Shown: one piece after another, positions 57,482 through 64,000 of the stretch | How positions within the stretch are numbered: the first letter of the stretch is position 1 | Layout: every line of letters starts with the position of its first letter | The notes under the pieces: generated by a model | The model's database searches: none | The model's input: the letters and a program-made list of their open reading frames with translations, nothing else | What the model was told of the DNA's origin: nothing | Made by a program: the position numbers and the translations under genes | Origin: Arthrobacter sp. SLBN-122 | Lineage (GTDB): Bacteria > Actinomycetota > Actinomycetes > Actinomycetales > Micrococcaceae | Reading direction: 5' to 3' | NCBI RefSeq assembly: GCF_006715165.1 | Contig: NZ_VFMS01000001.1 | Span: 2,418,001 to 2,482,000, forward strand | DNA length: 64,000 nucleotides

Positions 57482-58453
57482 CTAGCGCCGAAGCGGCCGT
57501 TGCCGTCCGCGGACCCGGGTCCGGCGCCGGGTGAGCCCCACTCCCGCCAGGCACACCAGGCCGCCAACCAGTCCCCAGACGGTGGGGATCTCGCCAAGCA
57601 GGAGCCATGAGATGAAAACCGTGGTGCCGGGGACCAGGTACGTGGTGGCGGCCAGCTTCCCTGCGTCCACCAGGGACAACGCATATGCCCAGGTGGTGAA
57701 GGCGATGGCGGTGGGGAAAACACCCAGGTACACCAGCCCCAGCGTGGCCTGTGCGGGGGCTGCCTGCACTTCGGACGCCAGTTGGCCGGCGAAGGGCAGG
57801 CAGCACAAGGCTCCCACCACGATGCCAAACCAGGTTGCCTGCGCGGCCGGGAACTTCCGGACCACCGGCTTCTGGATGATGACGCTGACTGCGGCGAGCA
57901 CCGCGGCAAGGAGGCAAAGCGCCACGCCGGCCAGGTCCGCCGTCGAACTTTCCCCGGAACGTGGCTGCCCGGAGCCGAGGGCGATCAGCGCGACACCCGC
58001 GAATGCCACGGTGCTGCCGATGAGCAGCCAGCGTGGGAAGCCTTCCTTGAGGAAGATGCCGGCCATGATTGCCACCAGGATGGGGTTGACATTGATCAGC
58101 AGGGCACTGGTACCGGCATCGAGGATGTGCTCGGCGGCGTTCAGGGCCACGTTGTAGCCTCCGAACCACATCACGCCATAGGCGAGGATGGGCAGCCATT
58201 CCCGTCCCCGCGGCAATACCCGGCTCTTGAGCAGTTGCGGCACCACCAGGAAGGCCAGCACGACGGCGGCAATCGCCAGCCTGCCCAGTGTCAGGGAGCC
58301 GGGGGAGAAATGGGGGCCAATGGCCCGGATTCCAACGAACGCCGACGCCCACAGAACCACCGTGACCACCATGGCGGCCGCGCCAAGGGCCGTCACGGGC
58401 TTCAGCGGTGCAGGGGCGGTGGTCAGCGGTTCATGGGGGCTGGTCGGCGGCAT
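57482..58453 (-). CDS. EamA/DMT-family transporter
   Basis: A 323-residue, ten-helix drug/metabolite transporter made of two EamA repeats: LWASAFVGIRAIGPHFSPGS in the first (residues ~33-52), and VAVSVIIQKP-like signature VSVIIQKPVVRKFPAAQATW plus AYALSLVDAGKLAATTYLVP in the second. Family members usually export amino acids or metabolites. The ATG at 58453 has no visible ribosome binding site, so a leaderless transcript is possible. Leads an operon with the zincin and CDF genes. Confidence 0.9.
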   Translation of the reverse strand: MPPTSPHEPLTTAPAPLKPVTALGAAAMVVTVVLWASAFVGIRAIGPHFSPGSLTLGRLAIAAVVLAFLVVPQLLKSRVLPRGREWLPILAYGVMWFGGYNVALNAAEHILDAGTSALLINVNPILVAIMAGIFLKEGFPRWLLIGSTVAFAGVALIALGSGQPRSGESSTADLAGVALCLLAAVLAAVSVIIQKPVVRKFPAAQATWFGIVVGALCCLPFAGQLASEVQAAPAQATLGLVYLGVFPTAIAFTTWAYALSLVDAGKLAATTYLVPGTTVFISWLLLGEIPTVWGLVGGLVCLAGVGLTRRRTRVRGRQRPLRR

Positions 58454-58531
58454 GAGACAAATGTACGGCGGCAATGAGTCGCGGGCTGGCGGAAATCGGC
58501 CACGCCGGTGTCCTCGGCTAGGATGCCCACT

Positions 58532-59215
58532 ATGTCCTCCCCCCAGGCTCCTGCCCGTAATACCCCGCGCCTTGTCAGGAAAACCATCTGGATCCTGCTG
58601 GCCGTCATCGTGGTGTGCGGCGTCGCCTGGTACGCACTCTTCACCGCCACCAAACCCCGGCAGGCCGCAGCCCCGGCCGCCGGGATGGAACAGTTGGTCC
58701 GGGCGGACAGCCACATGCTCACCACGCCACGTGAGGAAAAGGCGCAGTTGGTGGAGTTCCTGGATTTTGAGTGCCCGTCCTGCGGCGCCATCCATCCCTT
58801 CGTGGAGGAGCTCAAAGCCGAGTTCGGTGACAGGATTACTTTCGTCAACAGGTACTTTCCGTTGTCTGCCCACCCCAATTCAGGCCAGGCGGCGCTGGCA
58901 GCGGAAGCTGCCGCTCAACAAGGCCAGTACCAGCAGATGGCAGGGAAACTGTTCGACAACCAGGCCCAGTGGGCCGGAAACCAGCAATCCCAGGCGCCCC
59001 TGTTCCGGACCTATGCCGGGCAACTGGGCCTCAACCTCGAAAAGTTCGATGCCGCCGTCGCCGATCGGAAAACCGAAGAACGCATCCTGGCCGATATCGC
59101 CGACGGCAATGCCCTGGGCGTCAGTGGCACGCCCACCTTCTTCCTCAACGGCGAGAAACTGGCACTGAGCACCAAGGCGGACTTCCGGCAGAAGCTGGCC
59201 GACGCCGTCAAGTAG
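58532..59215 (+). CDS. DsbA-family thioredoxin-fold protein
   Basis: A 227-residue membrane-anchored oxidoreductase: one N-terminal helix (TIWILLAVIVVCGVAWYALF), then an extracytoplasmic thioredoxin domain with the redox C-P-S-C (residues 81-84, LDFECPSCGAIHPF) and cis-proline loop (GTPTFFLNG). It probably introduces or shuffles disulfides in secreted proteins, perhaps the DsbA partner of a VKOR. The start at 58532 follows AGGA; two upstream in-frame codons are less likely. Confidence 0.9.
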   Translation: MSSPQAPARNTPRLVRKTIWILLAVIVVCGVAWYALFTATKPRQAAAPAAGMEQLVRADSHMLTTPREEKAQLVEFLDFECPSCGAIHPFVEELKAEFGDRITFVNRYFPLSAHPNSGQAALAAEAAAQQGQYQQMAGKLFDNQAQWAGNQQSQAPLFRTYAGQLGLNLEKFDAAVADRKTEERILADIADGNALGVSGTPTFFLNGEKLALSTKADFRQKLADAVK

Positions 59216-59222
59216 CCTGCGC

Positions 59223-59242
59223 TCCCCGGAGGATCCCGGGGA
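59223..59242. terminator. Short GC hairpin
   Basis: TCCCCGG (59223-59229) with CCGGGGA (59236-59242), 6-nt loop, between the convergent DsbA-like and PHP genes. No T run. Confidence 0.35.
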
Positions 59243-59260
59243 CCGCCCACGCCGCCGGCC

Positions 59261-60277
59261 CTAGCCCTTGCCCGCCCAGGCAAGCAGTTCTTCCACCGGC
59301 CAGGTGGTGATGATCCGTTCGGCCGGCACGCCGTTGCGGGCCGCCCGTTCGGCGCCGTACTGCAGGAAATCCAGCTGCCCGGGTGCGTGGGCGTCGCTGT
59401 CGATCGAGAACAGGCAGCCGGCCTCCAGTGCCAGCTGGATCAGGGCATCGGGTGGGTCCTGGCGTTCGGGCCGCGAGTTGATTTCCACCGCCACGTGATG
59501 CTCGGCGCAGGCTGCGAACACCTCCTTCGCATCGAATTCGGACGGCGGCCGGGTTCCGCGTGAGCCCTCCACCAGCCGGCCGGTGCAGTGGCCCAGGACG
59601 TTGGTGTGCGGGTCCTGGATGCCGCCGAGCATCCGGGCGGTCATGGTCTTCCTGTCGGCGCGCAGTTTTGAATGGACGCTGGCCACCACGATGTCCAGGC
59701 GGTCCAGCAGTTCCGGTTCCTGGTCCAGTTGGCCGGACTCCAGGATGTCCACTTCGATTCCCGTCAGGAGCCTGGTGCCCCCGCCGTTGCCGTTGACCGC
59801 TGCCACCACGTCCAGCTGGTCCTTCAGGCGCTCGGCCGACAGCCCGTTGGCGATGGTGAGGTTGGGGGAGTGGTCCGTCAGGGCCAGGTACTCCCGGCCC
59901 AGCACCTCCGCCGCAGCCACCATCAGCTCAATGGGGGAGCCGCCGTCGGACCATTCGCTGTGGCTGTGCAGGTCCCCCCTCAGCGCCTCGCGGATCTCCG
60001 TGCCCCCGGAGGCCAGCGGCGTGGCACCCTTCTCCCGGAGGTCCGCCAGGTAATCGGGGACCTGGCCGTCCACCGCCTGCCTGATCACCGCGTAGGTGCG
60101 GTCGCCGATGCCCTTCATGGACTTCAGCCGCCCGGTCCGGGCCCTGTTGGCCACTTCATCAGGGCCAAGCGGGCTGATGGCGGCCGCTGCTTTGCGGAAG
60201 GCCTGGACCTTGAAGGTGGCGGCGCGTCCGCGCTCCAGCCAGAAAGCAATCTCGTTGAGCGCTGCGACGGCATCCAT
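59261..60277 (-). CDS. PHP-domain phosphoesterase with HhH segment
   Basis: A 338-residue protein. N-terminal ~75 residues contain a helix-hairpin-helix-like segment (RLKSMKGIGDRTYAVI) as in PolX/DNA-polymerase-beta-type proteins. The PHP domain (~95-335) has the metal ligands DLHSHSEWSDG, LTDHS, GIEVD, SVHSK and INSR/DSDAH. It is like the C-terminal PHP domain of bacterial PolX without the polymerase core, and may act on DNA ends or a phosphate ester. The start at 60277 places the HhH part normally. Convergent with the DsbA-like gene. Confidence 0.88.
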   Translation of the reverse strand: MDAVAALNEIAFWLERGRAATFKVQAFRKAAAAISPLGPDEVANRARTGRLKSMKGIGDRTYAVIRQAVDGQVPDYLADLREKGATPLASGGTEIREALRGDLHSHSEWSDGGSPIELMVAAAEVLGREYLALTDHSPNLTIANGLSAERLKDQLDVVAAVNGNGGGTRLLTGIEVDILESGQLDQEPELLDRLDIVVASVHSKLRADRKTMTARMLGGIQDPHTNVLGHCTGRLVEGSRGTRPPSEFDAKEVFAACAEHHVAVEINSRPERQDPPDALIQLALEAGCLFSIDSDAHAPGQLDFLQYGAERAARNGVPAERIITTWPVEELLAWAGKG

Positions 60278-60326
60278 CCGTCCATCTTGGCCTGTACGGC
60301 GGCCAAACGGCGGTTTTTCGCCGATT

Positions 60327-60355
60327 TTGGATAATTCCTAATGAGGCCCTATAGT
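60327..60355 (+). promoter_or_regulatory. tRNA cluster promoter
   Basis: TTGGAT, a 17-bp spacer and TATAGT, the best sigma-70-type promoter in the window. Predicted transcription start ~60362, giving a 78-nt leader to tRNA-Glu. Confidence 0.7.
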
Positions 60356-60439
60356 TTTAGAGTCCAGTTCGGAGAAACGCAAAGGACAAAGACGGAAAGC
60401 CTTGCTTGACGCCTTTTATTTTGTTCCGAACGGGTTCTG

Positions 60440-60512
60440 GCCCCCATCGTCTAGCGGCCTAGGACACCGCCCTTTCACGGCGGCGGCACGGGTTCGAATC
60501 CCGTTGGGGGTA
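60440..60512 (+). tRNA. tRNA-Glu (TTC)
   Basis: A 73-nt cloverleaf with acceptor stem GCCCCCA/TGGGGGT, anticodon stem CCGCC/GGCGG and anticodon TTC in the loop CTTTCAC, TTCGAAT T-loop. No encoded CCA. Confidence 0.97.
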
Positions 60513-60603
60513 CGCAAGGAACTGGTCAAGCAGGCTGAAAAAGTCTGGTAGGCTGGAAGCCTTGAAAAAAGCGGTAGAGATACTGCAAAAGCAAGAAACG
60601 CAA

Positions 60604-60677
60604 GGCCCTGTAGCGCAGTTGGTTAGCGCGCCGCCCTGTCACGGCGGAGGTCGCGGGTTCAAGTCCCGTCAGGGTCG
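60604..60677 (+). tRNA. tRNA-Asp (GTC)
   Basis: A 74-nt cloverleaf: acceptor GGCCCTG/CAGGGTC, anticodon stem CCGCC/GGCGG, anticodon GTC, TTCAAGT T-loop. No encoded CCA. Confidence 0.97.
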
Positions 60678-60725
60678 CTCTGATTGTTGGAAGAAATTCC
60701 GGCTGTCATGGTGACTAGTCACCTA

Positions 60726-60801
60726 GGCTCTGTAGCTCAGTTGGTAGAGCGTTCGACTGAAAATCGAAAGGTCACCGGATCGACGCCGGTCGGAGCCACC
60801 A
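60726..60801 (+). tRNA. tRNA-Phe (GAA)
   Basis: A 73-nt cloverleaf plus encoded CCA (60799-60801): acceptor GGCTCTG/CGGAGCC, anticodon stem CGACT/AATCG-type and anticodon GAA. Only this tRNA of the three encodes CCA. Confidence 0.97.
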
Positions 60802-60854
60802 CTGGGAAGCATCAGCTCTTCGGAACTGGTGCTTTTCTTCATTTAACCCCTCTT

Positions 60855-60916
60855 CATCGACTGCTCCGTAGGTGTCGTTTTCGGGGTCCTAAACGACACC
60901 TACGGAGCAACCGATG
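60855..60916. repeat. Intergenic palindrome, copy 3
   Basis: 26-base arms (60855-60880 and 60891-60916), 24 of 26 pairs, 10-nt loop, 54 bases after tRNA-Phe. It may act as terminator of the tRNA transcript. Homologous to the copy at 31761. Confidence 0.85.
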
Positions 60917-61142
60917 GGCGTCTTCCGGGTCAGCCGGCCATTCGCCGCCGTCGAGGCATGCGCCGGCACTGCCCAGGGAATGAGGACCTGAAGCGCGAGG
61001 GCTTACAACGGGCCCCGTTCGTGCTGCGCGGCGCGGTAGCTGTGACCGCGGCGACAACGGCGCTCCCACTCAAGATTTCTCTGGGGGGCCCATGAAACAT
61101 TTGATATTTGCCAAACCGATGTGGCACGTGCGCGCGTTGGGT

Positions 61143-61159
61143 TGCGTAAGCGCTTGCAC
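61143..61159. promoter_or_regulatory. LacI-family-type operator
   Basis: A perfect 8-bp dyad AAGCGCTT at 61148-61155 with further partial symmetry (TGCGTAAGCGCTTGCAC), like operators of LacI/GalR sugar repressors. Sits 57 bases before the candidate promoter -10, in front of the levansucrase gene. Confidence 0.5.
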
Positions 61160-61199
61160 TCTACTCGGCAGTAGCCGGATTCGGCCGGTGAAACAGGGT

Positions 61200-61229
61200 T
61201 TGAACTGCCTGCGGCGCCCCGTCTAGCGT
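61200..61229 (+). promoter_or_regulatory. Candidate promoter of the levansucrase gene
   Basis: TTGAAC, 18-bp spacer, TAGCGT. Weak -10; placed by position just downstream of the LacI-type dyad. Confidence 0.3.
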
Positions 61230-61411
61230 GGAACGCGGCGGAGGGGAAGCATGCTTTCCATCTGCCACCAGGGCCGCACCCAGGCCCTGATACCCCAACA
61301 CAACGGCGTCCCTGATGACGCCTGCGGTGTTGCCGGGTCCGCGGTTGTTTCGGGGTATGGGCATACGCCCGTCTTCCACGAACAGTTACAACTCCGCGAG
61401 AAGAGCAAGAA

Positions 61412-63004
61412 ATGCACAAGCACCCCCAACACCGGCTGCTGCGGTGGCGCCCCGCCGCCGCGGCGCTGGCGGCAGCCGTTGCGGCCTCGGCCTTCCTGGC
61501 CGTCCCCTCGGCCCAGGCCAACGAGCCCTCCGACCCGCCCGCCGTCCAGCAGATGCCGGCCCCCACCCCAGGCTTCCCCCTGCCGACGCAGCACACCCAG
61601 CAGGCCCTCGACCCGGCGTCGAACTTCACCTCCAAGTGGACCCGCGCGGACGCCAAGCAGATCATGGCGCAGAGCGACGAGTCGGTCTCCCCGGGCACGA
61701 ACTCCATGAGCCAGGACGTCACCATGCCGGAAATCCCGGAGGATTTCCCCACCATGAACGACGACGTCTGGGTCTGGGACACCTGGTCCCTGACGGACGA
61801 GAACGCCAACCAGATCAGCTACAAGGGCTGGGACGTCATCTTCTCCCTGGTCGCTGACCGCCATGCCGGCTACGGCTTCGACCAGCGCCACTGGAACGCC
61901 AGGATCGGCTACTTCTTCCGGAAGACCAATGCGGACCCGGCTAAGGACAAGTGGAACTACGGCGGCCACCTGTTCCTGGACAACACCTCGATCGGCAACA
62001 CCGAGTGGTCCGGGTCGACCCGCCTCATGCAGGGCAACCACGTAAACGTCTTCTACACGGCCACCACCTTCTACGACGTGGCTGAGCGGAACGCGGGCGG
62101 CGGCGGGATTGCTCCCGACGCAGCCATCGCCAAGGCCCTGGGCAACATCCACGCGGACCAGAACGGCGTCACGTTCGACGGCTTCCAGCACACCAAACTG
62201 CTGGAGCCGGACGGAAAGATGTACCAGACCAAGGCGCAGAACCCCGGCTTCGCTTTCCGCGACCCCTACACCTTCGCCGACCCGGCCCATCCGGGCAAGA
62301 CCTTCATGGTGTTCGAAGGCAACACCGGCGGCAACCGCGGCGACTACCAGTGCAAGGGCGAGGACCTCGGCTACCAGCCGGGCGACCCCCACGCCGAAAA
62401 CGTCAACGACGTCCAGAACAGCGGCGCGTACTACCAGACCGCAAACGTGGGCCTGGCCGTGGCGGACAACAAGGACCTCACCAAGTGGTCCTTCCTGCCG
62501 CCCATCCTCTCCGCCAACTGCGTGAACGACCAGACGGAGCGCCCGCAGATCTTCATCCAAAATGAGGGCGGCAAGAACAAGTACTACCTGTTCACCATCA
62601 GCCACCAGTTCACCTATGCAGCCGGCATGCGCGGTCCCGACGGCATCTACGGCTTCGTGGGCGATGGTGTCCGCTCCGACTACCAGCCCATGAACAACAG
62701 CGGCCTGGCGCTGGGGTCCCCAACGGACCTCAACCTTCCCGCCAATGCCCCGGAGAGCCCGTCCGCCAAGCAGAACGGCCGGCAGTTCCAGGCATATTCT
62801 CACTACGTCCAGCCCGGCGGCCTGGTGCAGTCCTTCATCGACAACGTCAACGGCGTCCGCGGCGGTTCCTTGTCACCGACGGTGAAGATCAACTTCCGGG
62901 ACGTCGTATCCCAGGTGGACAGGAGCTTTGGCCGGAATGGCCTCGGCCCGTTCGGCTACCTGCCCACCAACGTCAGGGTTGGCGGTGAGGGCCTCTACAA
63001 GTAG
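61412..63004 (+). CDS. sacB: Levansucrase / GH68 fructosyltransferase
   Basis: A 530-residue secreted GH68 enzyme that splits sucrose and transfers fructose to water, sugars or growing levan. Signal peptide 1-36 (cleavage after AQA). The catalytic triad is visible: nucleophile Asp123 (VWDTW), transition-state stabiliser Asp284 (FRDPYTF) and acid/base Glu376 (QTERPQIF). GH68 members of Arthrobacter include beta-fructofuranosidases as well as levansucrases, and the sequence alone does not separate these. It is preceded by a long regulatory region and followed by a terminator. No surface anchor. Confidence 0.92.
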   Translation: MHKHPQHRLLRWRPAAAALAAAVAASAFLAVPSAQANEPSDPPAVQQMPAPTPGFPLPTQHTQQALDPASNFTSKWTRADAKQIMAQSDESVSPGTNSMSQDVTMPEIPEDFPTMNDDVWVWDTWSLTDENANQISYKGWDVIFSLVADRHAGYGFDQRHWNARIGYFFRKTNADPAKDKWNYGGHLFLDNTSIGNTEWSGSTRLMQGNHVNVFYTATTFYDVAERNAGGGGIAPDAAIAKALGNIHADQNGVTFDGFQHTKLLEPDGKMYQTKAQNPGFAFRDPYTFADPAHPGKTFMVFEGNTGGNRGDYQCKGEDLGYQPGDPHAENVNDVQNSGAYYQTANVGLAVADNKDLTKWSFLPPILSANCVNDQTERPQIFIQNEGGKNKYYLFTISHQFTYAAGMRGPDGIYGFVGDGVRSDYQPMNNSGLALGSPTDLNLPANAPESPSAKQNGRQFQAYSHYVQPGGLVQSFIDNVNGVRGGSLSPTVKINFRDVVSQVDRSFGRNGLGPFGYLPTNVRVGGEGLYK

Positions 63005-63041
63005 GCCCGCACCGCACCCGCCGCTCCACGCGGCACTGATT

Positions 63042-63079
63042 CAGGCGGGGAGTCCTTTAGGGCTCCCCGCCTGTTCCTT
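63042..63079 (+). terminator. Intrinsic terminator after levansucrase gene
   Basis: 11-bp perfect stem (63042-63052 with 63063-63073), 10-nt loop, then a T/C-rich tail (TTCCTTC). Confidence 0.75.
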
Positions 63080-63196
63080 CTAACCGGGTTGTTCCCCGCC
63101 GGGACGTCCCAATTCCCTGGCGGCGGCCCGCGGACTTTCCAGCCCATCTGCCGCGGGCTGGGGATAGGGTGGAAACAACAGAAGGGGGAGTGCCTG

Positions 63197-63646
63197 ATGG
63201 AATACCAGAACCCACAACCCGTGGTGCCAAACCGTCCCGTCGCAAGCCCGGCGCAGGGTCCGGGCCGGACGGTAATTTCAGAGACTGCCGTGGCAAAGGT
63301 GGCGGGAATCGCCGCGCGTTCGGTTCCCGGCGTCTACTCCCTGGGTTCGGGCCCGTCCCGTGCCCTGGGCGCCATCCGCGACGCTGTGGGAAGTTCCGAC
63401 CACGCTGCCGGCGTCCACGCGGAAGTGGGCGAAACGCAGGTAGCTGTTGATATCACCCTGGTGGCAAGTTACGGCACACCGCTTCATGCACTTGCCAATG
63501 ATGTCCGGGCCGCTGTTTACCGCGCCGTCGAGGAACTGGTGGGGCTGCAGGTCATCGAAGTAAATGTGGAGATCACAGACGTCTACGTGCCGCCGCCGGT
63601 CAAGACCACGGCGCCCGCTGCACCTGAACGGGAGGCGCTGCTGTGA
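63197..63646 (+). CDS. Asp23/Gls24-family envelope stress protein
   Basis: A 149-residue protein. After a disordered N-terminus the Asp23 domain spans residues ~24-130: GRTVISETAVAKVAGIAARS, VPGVYSLGSG, VDITLVASYGTPLHALANDV and VIEVNVEITDVYV. Family members sit at the inner membrane and respond to wall stress. GGGGGAG precedes the ATG at 63197. First gene of an operon with a DUF2273 membrane protein, the usual pairing. Confidence 0.92.
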   Translation: MEYQNPQPVVPNRPVASPAQGPGRTVISETAVAKVAGIAARSVPGVYSLGSGPSRALGAIRDAVGSSDHAAGVHAEVGETQVAVDITLVASYGTPLHALANDVRAAVYRAVEELVGLQVIEVNVEITDVYVPPPVKTTAPAAPEREALL

Positions 63647-63834
63647 ACCTCACCGTTGCGGGCACCGCTATGGGCGCCTTCGTGGCCTTCATGTCCCTGC
63701 AGTTCGGCCTGTGGGGCTTCCTTGTCTCCCTGCTTTTCATGGCCATCGGAGCGCTCCTGGGCCGTGCCGCCGAAGGGAAGCTTGACCTGCGCGGCGTGTT
63801 CGATGCCGTCACCGGCCGGCGCTCGTCCTCATGA
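63643..63834 (+). CDS. DUF2273-like small membrane protein
   Basis: A 63-residue protein with two helices (TAMGAFVAFMSLQFGLWGFL and SLLFMAIGALLGRAAEGKLD). GTG start overlaps the Asp23 stop by 4 bases. DUF2273 proteins are the standard partners of Asp23 proteins and probably tether them to the membrane. Confidence 0.87.
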   Translation: MNLTVAGTAMGAFVAFMSLQFGLWGFLVSLLFMAIGALLGRAAEGKLDLRGVFDAVTGRRSSS

Positions 63835-64000
63835 GCTCGCCCGCGCCCGTTGTGCGTGGGCAGGCGCTCAGCGGCCATAACCGGATCAGCACCCAGGCCC
63901 TGACAAGCCTTGCCAGAGCTGCCGCGGCCCAGGCCCTCGGCGTGGACGCCGAGGACGTGCGGGCGGACTGGACGGACGACGACGGCCTGCTGGCTTTGTC
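63831..64000 (+). CDS. Third gene of the Asp23 operon (partial)
   Basis: An ATG at 63831 overlaps the DUF2273 stop by 4 bases and opens a frame of 56 codons to the window end. The N-terminus (GHNRISTQALTSLARAAAAQ, then ALGVDAEDVRADWTDDDG) resembles the short Asp23-related or alkaline-shock-associated proteins seen in these operons. Truncated by the window, so family and length are uncertain. Confidence 0.65.
   Translation, partial: MSSPAPVVRGQALSGHNRISTQALTSLARAAAAQALGVDAEDVRADWTDDDGLLAL

Larger units (their letters stand above)
60917..61411. other. Long intergenic region before levansucrase gene
   Basis: About 495 bases with no convincing ORF. It contains a LacI-type dyad (61143-61159) and a TTGAAC-N18-TAGCGT candidate promoter (61200-61229), leaving a leader of ~175 nt. 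Nothing else was recognised in 60917-61140. Confidence 0.5.

Noticed and set aside
1..64000. CRISPR arrays
   Set aside because: No regularly spaced direct repeats were noticed in any gene-free stretch, and no cas genes are present.

Overview
The window is a piece of a high-GC actinobacterial chromosome. It most resembles Micrococcaceae of the Arthrobacter/Pseudarthrobacter group. The reasons are: dense GC-rich coding with many 4-base start/stop overlaps; a DUF3618/holin-like envelope operon; an Asp23-DUF2273 pair; a GH68 fructosyltransferase of the Arthrobacter type; and tRNA genes of which two of three do not encode CCA. The assignment rests on gene content only.

Layout. 1-7.2 kb: small envelope and stress genes (YihY membrane protein, a three-gene DUF3618/holin/hypothetical operon, a coiled-coil membrane protein), an epimerase and a SigB/SigF-type sigma factor. 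7.4-18.3 kb: a ten-gene, almost gapless operon for ADP-D-glycero-D-manno-heptose synthesis and transfer: gmhB, GT9, two further glycosyltransferases, gmhA, a first hldE, an SDR, an aldehyde dehydrogenase, a second hldE and a spermidine-synthase-like protein. Heptose metabolism of this kind is best known from LPS makers, so its presence in a Gram-positive actinobacterium, with two complete HldE proteins, is the most intriguing system here. 18.3-20.9 kb: two intact insertion sequences, IS110 family (with a structured non-coding stretch that could encode a bridge RNA) and IS30 family.

21-29 kb: LysR / MHS transporter / 3-hydroxybutyrate dehydrogenase; a redox-type HxlR regulator divergent from a quinone oxidoreductase with a visible operator; an amino-acid permease; an MDR-type oxidoreductase. 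29-34 kb: histidine degradation (IclR regulator, hutU, hutH), with hutG about 8 kb further on and hutI not in the window. 34-43.9 kb: FAH-family hydrolase, universal stress protein, the TctABC tripartite transporter with a divergent CitA/CitB-type two-component system, hutG and a Na+/H+ antiporter.

43.9-60.3 kb: purine permease (NCS2), CopC-like protein, small flavoprotein-like gene, tandem-domain Usp, a 962-residue rifampicin-phosphotransferase-like enzyme, a secreted LolA-like protein with an ABC exporter, an NlpC/P60 wall hydrolase, zinc CDF exporter, minimal zincin, EamA exporter, DsbA-like protein and a PHP phosphoesterase. 60.4-60.8 kb: a tRNA-Glu/Asp/Phe cluster with a good sigma-70-type promoter. 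61.4-64 kb: secreted GH68 levansucrase and the start of an Asp23/DUF2273 envelope-stress operon that runs off the end.

Three copies of a long intergenic palindrome (two of them clearly homologous, with paired changes that keep the stem) lie around the hut genes and after the tRNAs. They look like a dispersed repeat family.
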